Assembly (NCBI RefSeq): GCF_019649055.1
Contig: NW_026570556.1
Location: 1 to 44,875 of the forward strand
DNA from: Paramacrobiotus metropolitanus
Taxonomy: Eukaryota > Tardigrada > Eutardigrada > Parachela > Macrobiotidae
DNA: 44,875 nucleotides
Reading direction: 5' to 3'
Under the pieces are notes generated by a model. That model was not told where the DNA came from. It saw only the letters and a list, made by a program, of their open reading frames with translations, and did not search any database. Positions 9,797-21,346 of the stretch are shown piece after piece; position 1 is the first letter of the stretch; each line of letters opens with the position of its first letter. The position numbers and the translations under genes were made by a program.

Positions 9797-10587
9797 ATGT
9801 TTCATTTTTTCTGGAATTATTTTGGAAAAAAGGACGGTGTTGAGTGATGTCCTGGAAATAAAAATTCAAATTTCCCTATTTTAAAATTTAAATTGTAGAT
9901 ATTCAACCAAGTATGCTATTGTTTATGGCGTTACTATTTCGGAAAGGGGGATTGTTACTGGTTTTTTCACAGGAAAGAACAATGGCATTCTAGTGACCCT
10001 GACTGGCCAAGGAGCGAAAGATTTGATACTCCTTACATTTGATTCTCATGAAACGCGGTAGCAGACTTTTTGAAAACATTTTGCAGACCATCGCTTCAAA
10101 AGCAGTCCTTGTTCAAACCCCTGTATGAAAGGGTAATCACCCACCTACAGTTGCCAGCTGAAGCGGCGCTCTTCATTGCACCCATTATAGAACAAAACAA
10201 TTGTAACTAAAATACTTAAAAAAACAGATGACAAAAATTGTAATTTTTTCGAACAGTCAGAAAGGTTGCTTAGTGCATAGCTCATCGAGTACATGCACTA
10301 TCCCAACAATTTTTTCCCGACTGAAAGACCAAACCATGTTCTAGATAAAACAATTCAGAAACTTCAAATATTGCGCAAGGACAAAAAGTGATGCGAACTT
10401 TTAACTTTGCGAGTTGGGACACTAAAAATTTTGACGCGATTTTACTTGGCGCCATTGTTAATGAGGAGTCCCAATTTTTCAAAAAAATGTTTTATTGTTT
10501 TTAGTAGCTTGTGAAATTGTCTATCGAATGAGTCTACCCGGTTTAACGTACGTTAAGTAGTTCGCGCGGGGCAAAACAAATGCTGAG
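9797..10587. other. Right interior of the mariner-like element
   Basis: About 790 bp between the LTR element and the right terminal inverted repeat. Short frames exist on the minus strand (10282-10482), but none shows transposase motifs I can identify. AT-rich and apparently non-coding. Confidence 0.45.
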
Positions 10588-10612
10588 GGTGACATTTTGT
10601 TCGGCCACCCGG
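10588..10612 (-). repeat. Right terminal inverted repeat, Tc1/mariner-like element
   Basis: GGTGACATTTTGTTCGGCCA and the five bases after it are the inverse of 4518-4542 with one mismatch. TA at 10613-10614 is the matching target duplication. Confidence 0.75.
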
Positions 10613-10614
10613 TA

Positions 10615-12274
10615 CGGTCGTTAAATATCCGTACTTACAGGACACATTCAGCCCGCACTAATTTCACCCCGTCCAACTGCATCCATAACGTACTGTCGGT
10701 AACGGCGATTTATGGAAATGATGCAAATTGTATAATTTATGCAATTGTATATTTCGATTTCTTCATAAACTGTATTGGCACTTTACTGTGCAACTGGGTG
10801 CTTCGCCGGCGTACGCCTACCGGTATATGCAGGGTGAAGCGGCAAATTAATTCTATTTCGTAAATGTTAACGTGGTACGTGACTTTTTTTTCGAACAGCC
10901 TTTCTACAGAAAAACTCAAAGTAATGCCGTGGTAAACTAACATCGGACCCCACCCGATACAGTGAAACAGTGCAACCTAACCGGAAGAAATCAGTTAAGA
11001 AAACCTGCCGTAAACTACCACACGTACTACCACACGTACCGACCATATGCATCAGCGAATTTAGGCGTCCCCACGACTGCATTAATTTCAGCAGCTCCAA
11101 CTTCCAGCTGGACCAGCCATCCAACCGGATGGAACACGTACACTGGCCAAAAGTCGGAATCCCTCTTCAAAAGTCTGGAATGGTCCGGTTGTGGATGCCG
11201 GAAGTGCGGAGCAGGTGCGAGGTACTGAGCCTCCATTGTTAACGCCTGCAGCTGCGAGCCTGCGAGTCCAGTATTTTTAATATGAAACCGTTCAACCTGC
11301 TGCAGAAGGAAAATCGTGGATTACATTGTCACCACCAATCATTAGGTATCAAGATCATCTTACACCGCGCCAAGTTCATACAGCATTACCCATGAAAGTC
11401 ATGATTACTGATATTATATACATAGAGCCCGTTAACCAAATTGTTGCCAGTTGTAACGCGTAACTGATTGAGTCGGTACTCAGTAATGCCATTCAACACC
11501 CAGAGCCATGCCTGTTGCGATATGCCATGACAGTCCTGCCTTCGCCACTCTGGTGTGACCGCCGTGCTGCGCTTCGTCCTGAAGGGTAGCGCGAAACCCC
11601 TGCAGGTTCCGTGTTGAACGACAGTAGTGTTTGATTTCATCCAGTCCGCTTATGCCATAACTCAAAAAATGCAGTTTCTGCGTCGAATAGAAGTATATAT
11701 GGAGATTCAGCGCGGAAATGCAGAATATAAGTAGAAGTACGTATACGGCAAATCGCTGCATAGACGACTACTATATGCTCAACGCAAACAGCTTAGATCA
11801 CCTGATCAAAATCAAAATAAATATGACAAATCGAGTCAAGCGAGGTGTAGCAGTATCGCTGTACAGACTACAGAATACAGATATCAGGTATTGTTTCTAC
11901 TCGTAATAATTATTTATTTAAGGCATACTGATGAAATTGTTGTTGATCGTATCAGTGCGGTACTTACTGCACCTCAGCCTTCGACCCCCGGTTTGGAATC
12001 TGGAGTCTCGATGAACCTTCATGCCAGCGGCATTAATACGGCACGCCGCCATCGTACAGCTACTTGTATGGCTGCCTTAAAATTATCCTGCACGTGATGG
12101 TGCGTGGTTGCATTAATTAACGGCATTATCATGCTATACATAATACATTAGACAATTTGGGCAGAACTGCGACCGTAGCAGTACCAGTGACAGCAGCGGC
12201 TATTTTGCTAAAGTATGTCTTCGACAAATTACATGATTTCCTTTTCGTTCACTAACATTAGAGTGCAGCTCTAA
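10615..12274. other. Intergenic, no supported gene
   Basis: Overlapping short frames occur on both strands at 10962-11242 and 11386-11761, but they shadow each other and show no conserved motif. I see no repeat or transposon end. Confidence 0.4.
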
Positions 12275-12892
12275 TCAAACTGTATGATACGTACAATTGT
12301 ATACCATGGTCTTTGAGTATGCCGTGTATGCGCACTTAGGTATGTGATTGCTACACGCTGCACAAGATCGCTTACTAATTAGATAGAAGGAAAGCGCCAA
12401 CTCCAGGGTCTCCGGTGACGCCTCTTCCACATCAGCCACTGCGACATGCTCCCCATCTGTAAGCACATACAAGGGAAAAGTAAACGCGTCAATGTAGGCT
12501 TGGATCAATCCTTGTACGGCTATCCCTGCTGCCGTCACTCGCCGGAGGTGTACGTTGTGGCTGTACACAGTGCTTCGTTGCTCATGTACCGCCTGTATGC
12601 CTGATTTAGCCATAATATATGTCTGATTCTGCAAATTAATTATGTTCTGCCGCAACGTCACACTACCGAGAAAATGCTGAAGACCGTATATGTTTTCTGA
12701 CTTTTCTCTATATTTATTAACTACATCCGTAACAGCCGTGACGGCCTTTGCTAAGAAAATTATATTTGGCCGAACGGGTAGGCCGATTTTGACGCGGTAA
12801 AGTGCGCCAGAATCGTCGCAACGACGCGGGTGATGTTGCGCTATCGCCGACCCGATGCGCCTCGAGGGGAAAGCAGGTGCCTCAAAAAACAA
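12275..12892 (-). CDS. Hypothetical 205-residue frame crossing a repeat boundary
   Basis: I do not recognise this frame. Its middle (IQAVHEQRSTVYSHN, then AAGIAVQGLIQAYIDAFTFP, LETLELALSFYLI-like) is not low complexity and would suit a real protein or exon. Its first ~58 codons, however, lie in the segment duplicated at 13757-13940, where the same frame is broken. The first methionine is therefore probably not a genuine start. Either the downstream part is an exon entered by splicing near 12715, or the whole frame is accidental. No promoter or partner gene is visible. Confidence 0.25.
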   Translation of the reverse strand: MFFEAPAFPSRRIGSAIAQHHPRRCDDSGALYRVKIGLPVRPNIIFLAKAVTAVTDVVNKYREKSENIYGLQHFLGSVTLRQNIINLQNQTYIMAKSGIQAVHEQRSTVYSHNVHLRRVTAAGIAVQGLIQAYIDAFTFPLYVLTDGEHVAVADVEEASPETLELALSFYLISKRSCAACSNHIPKCAYTAYSKTMVYNCTYHTV

Positions 12893-13430
12893 ATTGTTGC
12901 CATGGGCCTGTCAGCCTCGGCTTCAGATATTGATCTCATATTATGTTTAAAGCAAAGTGTTGTAAACTACGTTGACTGCTTATTACTTCAGGGTGTGAAG
13001 TAAAGGGCGCACCTCGGCCACCGGCCTCCATGCGTAAAAAACCAAAATTTATCCGGAAGACGTTGACAAATTAAAATATTTACGTCCGACGCCGTATTAT
13101 CACATAACTGCTTACGGATGTAGTCCTCCGTAAACTGGTTATATGAATACTAAAAATCTCTTGCAGGTGTTCGGCCTCTCCTCATTGTCACGCATGATCT
13201 CAGCTCCTGCTGAACCAATTTTCTTGCTCTAAAATGTTCTAGAATCCTCTCAGGGTGGTGGGTGTTTCAAGACTAATGGCTTTTTGCTGTTTTAAGAACC
13301 CAATGGACAGCGGTCGCTCAAAAGCTTGTTACCATGGATGCCATACGGCTAACATGAGCTGGTCTGTTACCACGGGCACGTTATACTGCACTTGCACAAG
13401 ATTCGCCTATGCGTTTCTTGTGGCTAACTG
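12716..13430. repeat. Duplicated segment, copy 1
   Basis: Shares ATTAACTACATCCGTAACA, then ACGGGTAGGCCGATTT and CTTACGGATGTAGTCCTCCG with copy 2 (13757-14380). It also shares a CTCTTGCAGGT block, the GCTTGTTACCATGGA block and GGCTAACATG with copies 2 and 3. Divergence is substantial, with small indels, so the duplication is old. Confidence 0.75.
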
Positions 13431-13756
13431 ACGGTGAACCTGGACTATTTAAAGCAAATTGTAATTTAATTATTTGATATAATATCTTTTCAGATTTTTA
13501 TGTGATCTGAAATGAAGTCAAAAAGCACATCATCGTTTTCTAGTATTGTACTTGGTCATTTGCGCACCTTGCGACCAATGCCCTGAACTGTAGCAACAGT
13601 TCGGTCTCTCACCTAGAGCATCCCAGTTCACTAAACAGTAATGCCATAGAAAAGGAAAAAGTATTTTCCTTTTTTATAGTAACTACGACTAACCAAAAAT
13701 CCTAATTCACTTATGTACAGTACGTAGTCGTAAGCCAATATTCATCCGTGCTCAGC

Positions 13757-14380
13757 TTATTAACTACATCCGTAACAACCGTGACAGAGTACGGTTAAAA
13801 AACCTATGTTTGAGAGAACGGGTAGGCCGATTTCAACGCGGTCAAGTGCGCCAGAACCGCTGCAACGACGCGGTGGATGTTAGCTATTACCAAGGCGATG
13901 CGTACCTAGGGGAAAAAAGGGGACCGGAAAGAAAAGTTGTTACCATGTGCGTAAATGACACGACACGCCTCGACCAGCGGCCTCGATGCGAACAAAAACA
14001 AAATTTATTAATCACCAAAAGCCGACGCCGATAAATTGGTTACGGATGTAGTCCTCCGTAAACTGGTTATAGGAATACTATACATCTCTTGCAGGTTTTC
14101 TGCCTCTCCTCTTTGTTCGTATGATCTCAGCTCCCAATCATCCCATTTTCTCGCTTTAAAATGTTCTGGAAACCGCTCGGTCTGGCGGGTGATCTAAGAC
14201 TAATCGTTGTTTGCTATATGCTAAACCTCAAGCCCAGTGGTCACTCGAAAGCTTGTTACCATGGAGGCCATAGGGCTAACATGGGCTAGTCTGTTACCAC
14301 GGTCACATTACACTGTACTTACTCAATCAGCTTAACATGAAACAGCTTTGGCTGCGCCTCTGCGTTTCGTATGTTCCGTG
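13757..14380. repeat. Duplicated segment, copy 2
   Basis: Collinear with copy 1, offset about 920-1040 bp. Contains TACATCTCTTGCAGGTTTTC, which resembles a plus-strand 3' splice site (CTCTTGCAG|GT) and is retained in copies 1 and 3. An open frame at 13810-14034 has no recognised motif. Confidence 0.75.
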
Positions 14381-14399
14381 GGCTGACTGAACGCCACTT

Positions 14400-15055
14400 C
14401 GTTGGCTACACTTCGTTGGCTACATTTGCTATTACAGTTTCGCGAGTTTAGCAGAATAAACAGAAAACAGCAGCCGAGCCACAAAACGACACAAACTCTA
14501 TCAACAAAGGTCAACAATCTAAGAACTGGACATTAGTAGATACTGGACTGATAGACCCTGACTCAAAAAAGAAGTGCAAACTGCTCGATCCTTTGTTTAT
14601 TACGCAAATTTATTCACTTTCCCTTTATTTCGTACACAAATTTAACTTTATCGTTTCATATAATAATTATCGTATATATCGGCTCAGTGCCACGCTACTT
14701 TAACTGCCTGCAAAACACTGACCCTGAACCAAGCTAGAAGTGTGTTGGTGGTCTATTGGCTATTGGCTCCATTTACTTGGTGGGAAGGAGGAAGGCGCAG
14801 TACTGTACACCGCCAACTACATCGCGATACTTTACAACCGAATCTTAAAGGTCACTGCTGTCATTACCGCCGTGTTTTCTGTTTGTAAATTTGTAATACA
14901 GTTTCCTTCCCAGTTCGCGAAGTTCTTATGGTTCCGCTGGTAAAAGCGATGAGTTACAAACAGTCTAGGTACAGTAAACAAACCTTTCCCGATAGTTTTT
15001 GTGCTAAAAGTCCGACCTGTTTCTGGGTGAATAGTGGCCATGCAAATGTAACGCA
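14400..15055. other. Spacer between duplicated segments
   Basis: Begins with a short direct repeat of CTTCGTTGGCTACA (about 14397-14424). No coding sequence is supported; the small frames on both strands lack motifs. Confidence 0.4.
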
Positions 15056-15059
15056 TAAT

Positions 15060-15345
15060 GTACATCTCTTACAGGTTTTCTGCCTCTCCTGTTTGTTCGC
15101 TATGATCTCAGATCCCACACATCCGATTTTCTCGCTTTAAAGTGTTCTGGGAACTGCTCGGCAGGGCGGGTGATCTAGGGCTAATCGTTGTGTGCTACAT
15201 ACAGAACCTGAAGCCCAGTGGTCACTCAAAACCTTGTTACCATGGATGCCATATGGCTAACATGGGCCAGTCTTTTACCACGGTCACATTACGATTACAC
15301 TGTACTCAATTAGCTCAAACATGAAACAGCTTCGGCTCCCACTAT
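15060..15345. repeat. Duplicated segment, copy 3 (partial)
   Basis: Matches only the second half of copies 1 and 2: the TACATCTCTTACAGGTTTTC block, TGATCTCAG, TTTCTCGCTTTAAA, GCCCAGTGGTCACTC, GGCTAACATGGG and ATGAAACAGCTT. The first half seen in copies 1 and 2 is absent. Confidence 0.75.
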
Positions 15346-15581
15346 CCTCTGCTTTTTACTTGTCAAATCACTGTAATGTACTGTAATTTCGAAAGACATG
15401 CCAATAATTTTGCACACATGAATGTGACGGTAATACGATTATAGATGACAGCAAAAGGATCCCCTTAAATAGTTGTAGCATCCCCATAGTTATATCATAT
15501 TGTGGATACGAAAATGCAAAATTCGCAACGGATAGTTTTCAGTTAAATCTTATTATTTTTTTTTCGATAAACTAGAAAAAA

Positions 15582-15683
15582 ATGCGTCGCAAATCTTGTA
15601 TTGGGAAAAAAACAGCTAGTGCACGGCGGGTGCGTATTCAACGGCTTCGGAATTTACCAAAATCAGCGGTTACTCAATCAAAG
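15582..15683 (+). pseudogene. Helitron N-terminal exon
   Basis: ATG at 15582 opens 34 codons of very basic sequence beginning MRRKSCIGKK and rich in Arg, matching the M(P)RRSxxGR-type start usual for Helitron-encoded proteins. It runs straight into GTATGA, a plausible 5' splice site, and an acceptor AAACAG|GAT at 15776 keeps the same frame (phase 0). I infer a 93 bp intron at 15684-15776. Confidence 0.55.
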
Positions 15684-15776
15684 GTATGAAAATTTTTTAA
15701 ACTCACGACGTTTTATCAAAAATGTATTTATGTAAACTGCTTCCGAATGTAAAAACTTGATATGGCACGTAAACAG

Positions 15777-16004
15777 GATGAAGACAACGAAAACTTGATA
15801 GCACTGAATGTTTGGACGTGTGGAGCGAATAACACGAGGCCACAGAATGTGGGTTCTCAGACGTCTGAGGCATTTGAAATCGGTTCGCAGACTGCAGTTT
15901 CGCTCATCAGGAAAGAGACAACCGCTGTGACTTGTAAGCACAGCATGGATGGGAAGAAAAGCGCACGAATATTATTAAAAAAAGGCCGAAATCGCAAAAA
16001 ATAA
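15777..16004 (+). pseudogene. Helitron N-terminal region before a frame change
   Basis: Continues the frame of the 15582 exon, with an in-frame ATG at 15762 just before the inferred acceptor. Ser/Thr/Lys-rich with a basic tail ending at TAA (16002-16004). The next part of the Helitron protein reads in another frame from 16006, so a small indel or an unseen intron separates them. Confidence 0.5.
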
Positions 16005-16005
16005 A

Positions 16006-16887
16006 ATGTTGCAACAACGGGCACGAAATCCCGAAAAAAAAATCTTTTCCTTCCAAAATTTCATAAAAATGCAATACCCAGCATATGTCGTTATGGATAG
16101 CGAAAATTCGGATTCACTGTCACAAACGGCTCAATGGAATAACGTCTCAAAAGTCACGATTTCTGCAATGAAGACGGGGTTCGGATTGTGTTTCAGCCAT
16201 GTATTTAAAGGAAGTTGTGGTGTGTGTGGCGTGAATTTAACACAGAATGAAAGAGTCAAGAAAGGTCAACGATCAGCAGAAGGTTCAGACAAGTATATGC
16301 TGGATAAAATGTTTCCTGATTTAAAATCCCTTTCTCTGGAAACAGAATATTCTGTATGCAGTTTCTGTTCAAAGAAGGAAACCGGGTTTGCAGACAGTTT
16401 ACCACATGGGCATCCAGAAACGGAGGATGTCACAATTCCCACAGTGTTGACAGCTGTAACTGACCCCATTCAGGAGCAAATGCTTTCTTTAGGAAGAATA
16501 TATTCCTTTGTTTACAAATACACTGACCCGACTCATATGCAGTTCATTCATTTGCAAGGTGACGTTCAATACGGAAGACAATTTGACGAACATTATCAAG
16601 GGACGTTGGGCGTAGTCTGTAAGAAAAAAACTTTAGGAAGCTTGAAAATGTCGCAGGAAGCTGTCGATGCCGTGAAATGGCTGAAATCTAATAATCCTGT
16701 GTACGAAAGATTTGCTGCATTAGCTGAAACTATGTGGCCATGGATTGTTCACACGCCGCAGTTCCAGAATGGTTGTACTATACAGATGGGTGACGGAACA
16801 CTTGAAGATACACTGTGTAATGAGGAAACAGCTTTACTTGAACCTGATTTTAGTAACGAAGAAGCACCGTCACAAAACAGTGATTAG
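16006..16887 (+). pseudogene. Helitron protein, zinc-finger-like and pre-Rep region
   Basis: 293 codons. Contains paired cysteines (CGVC near residue 70 and CSFC near 120) consistent with the zinc-finger-like region preceding the Rep domain in Helitrons. A segment YSFVYKYTDPTHMQF then leads towards the Rep part. It stops at TAG (16885-16887). The following 511-codon frame is in the same register only two codons later, so a single nonsense mutation separates them. Confidence 0.7.
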
Positions 16888-16893
16888 GACATT

Positions 16894-18429
16894 ATGGGTT
16901 CTAACTTTGTTCGGTGTGACCAGGAGGATTTTGAAGGCCTTGTGAAGCTCAAATTAAGCGACCCTTTGTTTGATGTGAAAGTTTTTCCAAAGTTATTTCC
17001 ATATGGCAGAGGAGGATTTGATAAGAAATTTAAACGCATCATCCTTCCTATATGGCACAAAAAGAAACTACTGCACCGATCAGCGGCTTTTCGACGCAGC
17101 AAGTACTTTATTTTTTTACAGCTAGATCGAAAAATCAAAAATCAACTTTTTGGAACGAATCGTTTTTTTATAAGCAATCGTAAGAAAAAATATCACGATG
17201 ACCTAGAAAAAGGTTGTGCTGAAGAAAGCAAAGACTACGACAGTTGTAAGAACACGCCGTATGGAACAGAACTCCCACCGCATATGCCAGGAACAGCAGC
17301 GTACGGGAGTAACTGTGCTGCAGATGTAATTGCAATGTCTCAAGATAAATTCCTTGGCCAGCCAGATTTGTTTGTGACTTTAACGCAAAATGACACCTGG
17401 CCAGATATTGAATTATTTGTGGATAACAGTCCGGGGTATATACCGAATTCCCTAAATAATATATGCCCAACAAAATCTGCTACCGCTGTAAACAATCCTG
17501 TAGAAGTGACACTGTGTTATGAAAGGAGATGGAGTGAGTTTAAAAGACTATTCTTATATAACAAGCAAGGGCCGTTTGGAGAAGTCAAACATCATTGGTA
17601 TAGACATGAGTATCAAAAACGTGGAGCCATACATACGCATTTGGTTATATGGCTAAAAAATAGAGATGCGGCCGTCGGTTTAATTAGTGCTCATATACCG
17701 GAAGCTGACAACCCAGTATCTGGTTTTGTTAAACATCTGATTAAGCAGCATCAGATAGACGAACGGTGCCTGAAAGAACGATGCTTCAAAGGTGTTGGGT
17801 CAAAGATTTTGAAAATTTGCAAGTATGGATTTCCTTTTAAAACTCCGTTTGAAAAATGCTGTCTGGATGAAAAAGGCGTGCGTTACCTGTATCCGCGATA
17901 CAAGTTGGAAGATGCATACGTTGTACCTTATAACGCAGATCTACTGCTTATGTGGCAAGGCCATGTAAACGTTCAAAAGGTCACTGCAAACGGGTGGCAG
18001 TTGTACCTTGCAAAGTATGTTGCAAAATCGGAACCGTCACTTCGCTTGCAAACGACATCACGCAACCAAGTTGAAAAGTATTTAACAAGGGTTACTGGTA
18101 TACTGGAAGCCTGTCAGCGGTTGCTCCGAATTAATCTGTTTGGCACTTCAGTTGACACGGTGTACATCCCAGACGAAATAATACCAACTTATCAAATTAT
18201 CAGAAAAGGACACCCGAAGTATGAAAAACCCAAAGAAGATGATTTTTATAAGACGAAATTCCAGAAGTACTTATGTCGTCCGGCATGTTTAAGAGAAATT
18301 CCGTACCCAGAATTCTACCAGTACTTTGCAATTAGTACTAAGAGTCCACCAGTCAACAACGATGAAGAGGACGATATCTACAGTAAGAGCATTAATTCAG
18401 ACAAAACAGTCAAACGTACTGCTCTTTAA
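16894..18429 (+). pseudogene. Helitron Rep endonuclease (HUH, Y2) domain
   Basis: 511 codons. Residues about 165-175 (FVTLTQNDTWPDIE) match Helitron motif 1. About residue 235-250 has EYQKRGAIHTHLVIW, the metal-binding HUH motif (HTH). About residue 369-377 has YLAKYVAK, with both catalytic tyrosines of the Y2 class. HUH nucleases nick one DNA strand and link covalently to its 5' end to start rolling-circle transposition. All catalytic residues are intact, but the frame is cut off upstream by the stop at 16885. Downstream it stops at 18427-18429. GTAAGA at 18383 could be a splice donor into the helicase exon. Confidence 0.85.
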
Positions 18430-19330
18430 TTGTTTTAATTATTTAACCGTTGTTTAGTCATTTTCTGCTACAGATATAGACTTCAGTAATCTTCCCTCCC
18501 TTCGGCTTTTGATCGCCGCCTGCGCGTTTAACTTGTAGGATTTTTTACACCCGTTATCCTAAAAAAACTCGTAATAAATTGGATTGTGTTATTGTGATTA
18601 TTGTTACATTATGGGTGCGTGCGTGGCTAAACAGAGACCTTGGCTGCTGCAACGGGTGACCTTTCAGAACTGCAAAGGTCTGCGGTGTGTGCAAGGAGTT
18701 TGGAAACGAGTGCTGGCTGCGGACAAGGGATTCCTGCACGTGCGTTTGTTGGGTGCTGTTGCTGATTAATGTACTAAAGCACTAGCACGAACCTGACAGC
18801 TACTATAAGTACTCGTACAACTGAAAAAGTATAAAAAGTTTCTGCAGTATTTTGTACTGTATCATTCGCAACAGTCAAAACTCGATGAGTAGCGGCAAGC
18901 GGCGCTACCATTTTTCTTTGCAAAACCTATACTCGTACAAAATAAAAATAAATTCCATTTTAAAAAACCGTATGAGCAAAGACCTGTAGAAAAAAATGCT
19001 GTATGCAGCTGAATAAAGCCTAAAAAGCAGCGCTACAATTATTGTTCGCAAAACGTATACAAATCTAACCAAGTCACACAGGTGCATCCTCCAAATAAAA
19101 AACTTCTCATGTTTTGTAAAATGGTAGTGTACTATTATAATATGCTTAAAAAATATTTGTATCTGCCATTGTCAAGGGGGCGTTGCCATACAAGACTCAA
19201 AAGTTTGTATGCAATCGCATACTGTGTAATGCAGTAGTGCAGCAGTGTAACGTTTAACACACCTGTATTAAGTATCACGCAGGTTTTTCGTAACTGTATT
19301 GTGTTACTTTTTACTGCAACACCGTAGACT
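18430..19330. other. Spacer inside the Helitron: insertion or intron
   Basis: About 900 bp with no Helitron coding sequence separates Rep and helicase. A donor GTAAGA at 18383 and an acceptor ACAAAAG|CT at 19361 would join the two in phase, but the acceptor has no pyrimidine tract. Two related blocks (GCGCTAC.ATT.TT.T(T/C)GCAAAAC at 18902 and 19029) suggest local duplication. An inserted repeat is equally possible. Confidence 0.45.
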
Positions 19331-20626
19331 TTGCAGCCGTCGAGTAGGGATGTAACAAAAGCTCACTTGCGGCGGCCGTGCTATTGCTGGCTGAGTACAC
19401 ATTTTCGAAACATTTCACCTATTGATTTAGGTATGAATTGGGATGAAAATGAAGCAAGCAAAATAATCAATGAATTTTGGCCAACTACAAACGAAAGTAC
19501 GCGGAACATAATCTCCCAGTTAGAACATGGGGCAGTAATTGGACAAGGCAACGAATTGAGGGTCACAAGAAGAAGATTGCCAGTTGTAAGTCGATTTCCT
19601 TTTGCAGTACCGGATTCCGAAAATACTGAACGGTATTATCCACAATTATTAATTAGCAAAGTGCCCATATATCCCGATATTCCTTACTTTTCGGCCGATC
19701 ATTCGTCACGAACGTTCTTGGAAGAATGTATCATAAGGCAGCTTATTACAGAAGAAACGGTCAATGATACTATAGACAAAGCCGTATCGAAAGGATTTAC
19801 ATATGACAAAATCTACGAAATTGCGCAAATGTGTGTTAGAAGTCTTCCTCATTTAAACGAAGCCGTTGGTGAAACCCTAGCAGAAGTTCAAGAGATGATG
19901 CACCAGCAAGCACATTACAGTTCAGTCACTGAAGAAGAAAATGAGCTGCCGGTGTTTTTTCCAAAACAAACATTGAGTGAATCGGTACAGTTGACAGATG
20001 CTCAAGATGCTATCTTCAAAAACATACTGGAACAAGTTCAGAACGTCGAAAAACAGTCCTATAACGCCTTAATTGGACTTGCAGGAACTGGAAAAAGTGT
20101 TTTGATTAAAAACATACATGCCACGCTTTCCGAGCAAAATATTAACGTTGCTATACTTGCGCCTACAGGAACTGCAGCTAATGGAATAGGTCGAACAACA
20201 ATACATAATTATTTTAATATCGGCATTGACAACCGCTGCAAAACTGAGCGGGATACTACAGAATTTTGGAGAGCGCATTTGGTGGACGTCATAATAATTG
20301 ATGAGATCAGCATGGTTAACCAGGAACTTTTTGAAAGCTTAAGTCTCGTGTTACGTAAGTTTAACAAACGGAACAGGCGTTTTGCGGCATTTGGTGGTGT
20401 GTCGTTACTGGTTGTCGGTGACCCCGCGCAGCTGCCACCAGTATCCAGAACCAACACGCAGTGCTCAGTATTTTTAGGAAGGTACTGGAATAAATTCACT
20501 GTGCATCAACTAACCGAAATTCTGAGGCAGAAGGACCCACTTTTCCAGTCTGTACTCGATGATCTACGTTATGGCAGATGTTCCGATTCAACGCTTAAAA
20601 CCCTTCAGTGTTTCAAGAACTGCTGA
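19331..20626 (+). pseudogene. Helitron PIF1-like helicase, N-terminal part
   Basis: 431 codons opening on TTG, so it is the continuation of a protein and not an independent gene. STHFRNISPIDL near residue 25 corresponds to the Helitron linker. The PIF1/RecD-type helicase core follows: QLTDAQDAIF, Walker A GLAGTGKS at about 249, LAPTGTAANGI (motif Ia), Walker B IIIDEISM at about 320, and GDPAQLPPV at about 362. The frame is lost after YGRCSDSTLKTLQ near 20610. Confidence 0.85.
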
Positions 20627-20777
20627 TGACATATTACTGGATAAAAACATGTACATTCCGATTATATGCCCACATCTCGACTCGGCCGCTGAATGGAATG
20701 AAAAATATTTGAATTTATTTGACGGCCCTCTGGAGACATATACCGCAAAAGATACGGAACGGATGGCAATGAAATGA
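20559..20777 (+). pseudogene. Helitron helicase middle segment in a shifted frame
   Basis: The expected continuation (DDILLDKNMYIPIICPHLD, then NEKYLNLFDG) reads one frame away from the flanking helicase parts. Two compensating indels, near 20610 and near 20770, are needed to explain this. Confidence 0.65.
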
Positions 20778-21346
20778 CCGAAATCGACAAGGAACGTACA
20801 AAAAAATGGTGTCATGACCGATTGCCAGATCAACTAAAGGTCAAAAAAGGTGTGATGGTAATGCTTTTGCGGAATATCGACGTACCAGGCGGTTGGCATA
20901 ATGGTACATTGGCCACTGTCGTCGAGTTTTCTAAGCGGATAATCACCATTAAATCGGTATTAACTGGAAGAATTCTGTCAGTTCCGAGATTCGAGAATTC
21001 CTATCGTATTTTTAAATCCACGACACTAGGTTATCGTGAACAATTTCCGCTACAGCTTGCCTATGGTCTAACAATTCATAAATTTCAAGGGCAAACACTG
21101 GAAAACGCGATAGTTGACCTGCGCCAACCATGCTGGGAAACCGGTCAGTGTTGTACTGCTATATCTAGAGTTCGCACACTGAGAAGACTTCAAGCGGAAC
21201 GGGATGACCCTCCTTGTGGCGATTTGTCCCATGAACATATTACGCAGCATGTCAGTACAAAATTTGAATCGAATAACTTTGTATCTGTGCACGAGCCTAA
21301 TTTTTTTACTTGCTCCCTATTGAAGTTAATAACTTTCCCGGCATAA
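20774..21346 (+). pseudogene. Helitron PIF1-like helicase, C-terminal part
   Basis: 190 codons back in the original frame. LKVKKGVMVMLLRNID and GWHNGTLATVV are the conserved C-terminal helicase motifs, and LAYGLTIHKFQGQTLENAIVDL is the arginine-finger/motif VI region typical of PIF1 helicases. It ends at TAA 21344-21346 with no extra domain. Confidence 0.8.

Larger units (their letters stand above)
4518..10612. mobile_element. Tc1/mariner-like DNA transposon interrupted by an LTR retrotransposon
   Basis: Matching 25 bp terminal inverted repeats flanked by TA mark the two ends. Removing the LTR element (4661-9796) leaves about 960 bp of host-element sequence: about 118 bp on the left and about 816 bp on the right (9797-10612). 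No transposase with a recognisable DDE/DDD core is readable in this remainder, so the element is non-autonomous or heavily decayed. Because the two ends sit on opposite sides of the retrotransposon, the retrotransposon landed inside it. Confidence 0.7.
15582..21346 (+). mobile_element. Decayed autonomous Helitron (Rep-Hel)
   Basis: Plus-strand frames in order: a basic N-terminal start (15582), a zinc-finger-like region, an HUH/Y2 rolling-circle nuclease and a PIF1-family helicase. This is the standard domain order of animal Helitron RepHel proteins. At least one in-frame stop (TAG at 16885-16887), a frame change near 16004 and two frame changes around 20600 and 20775 break it, so it should not move itself. 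The coordinates cover the coding part only. I could not identify a convincing 5' TC end upstream or a 3' hairpin-CTRR end directly downstream. Confidence 0.85.
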
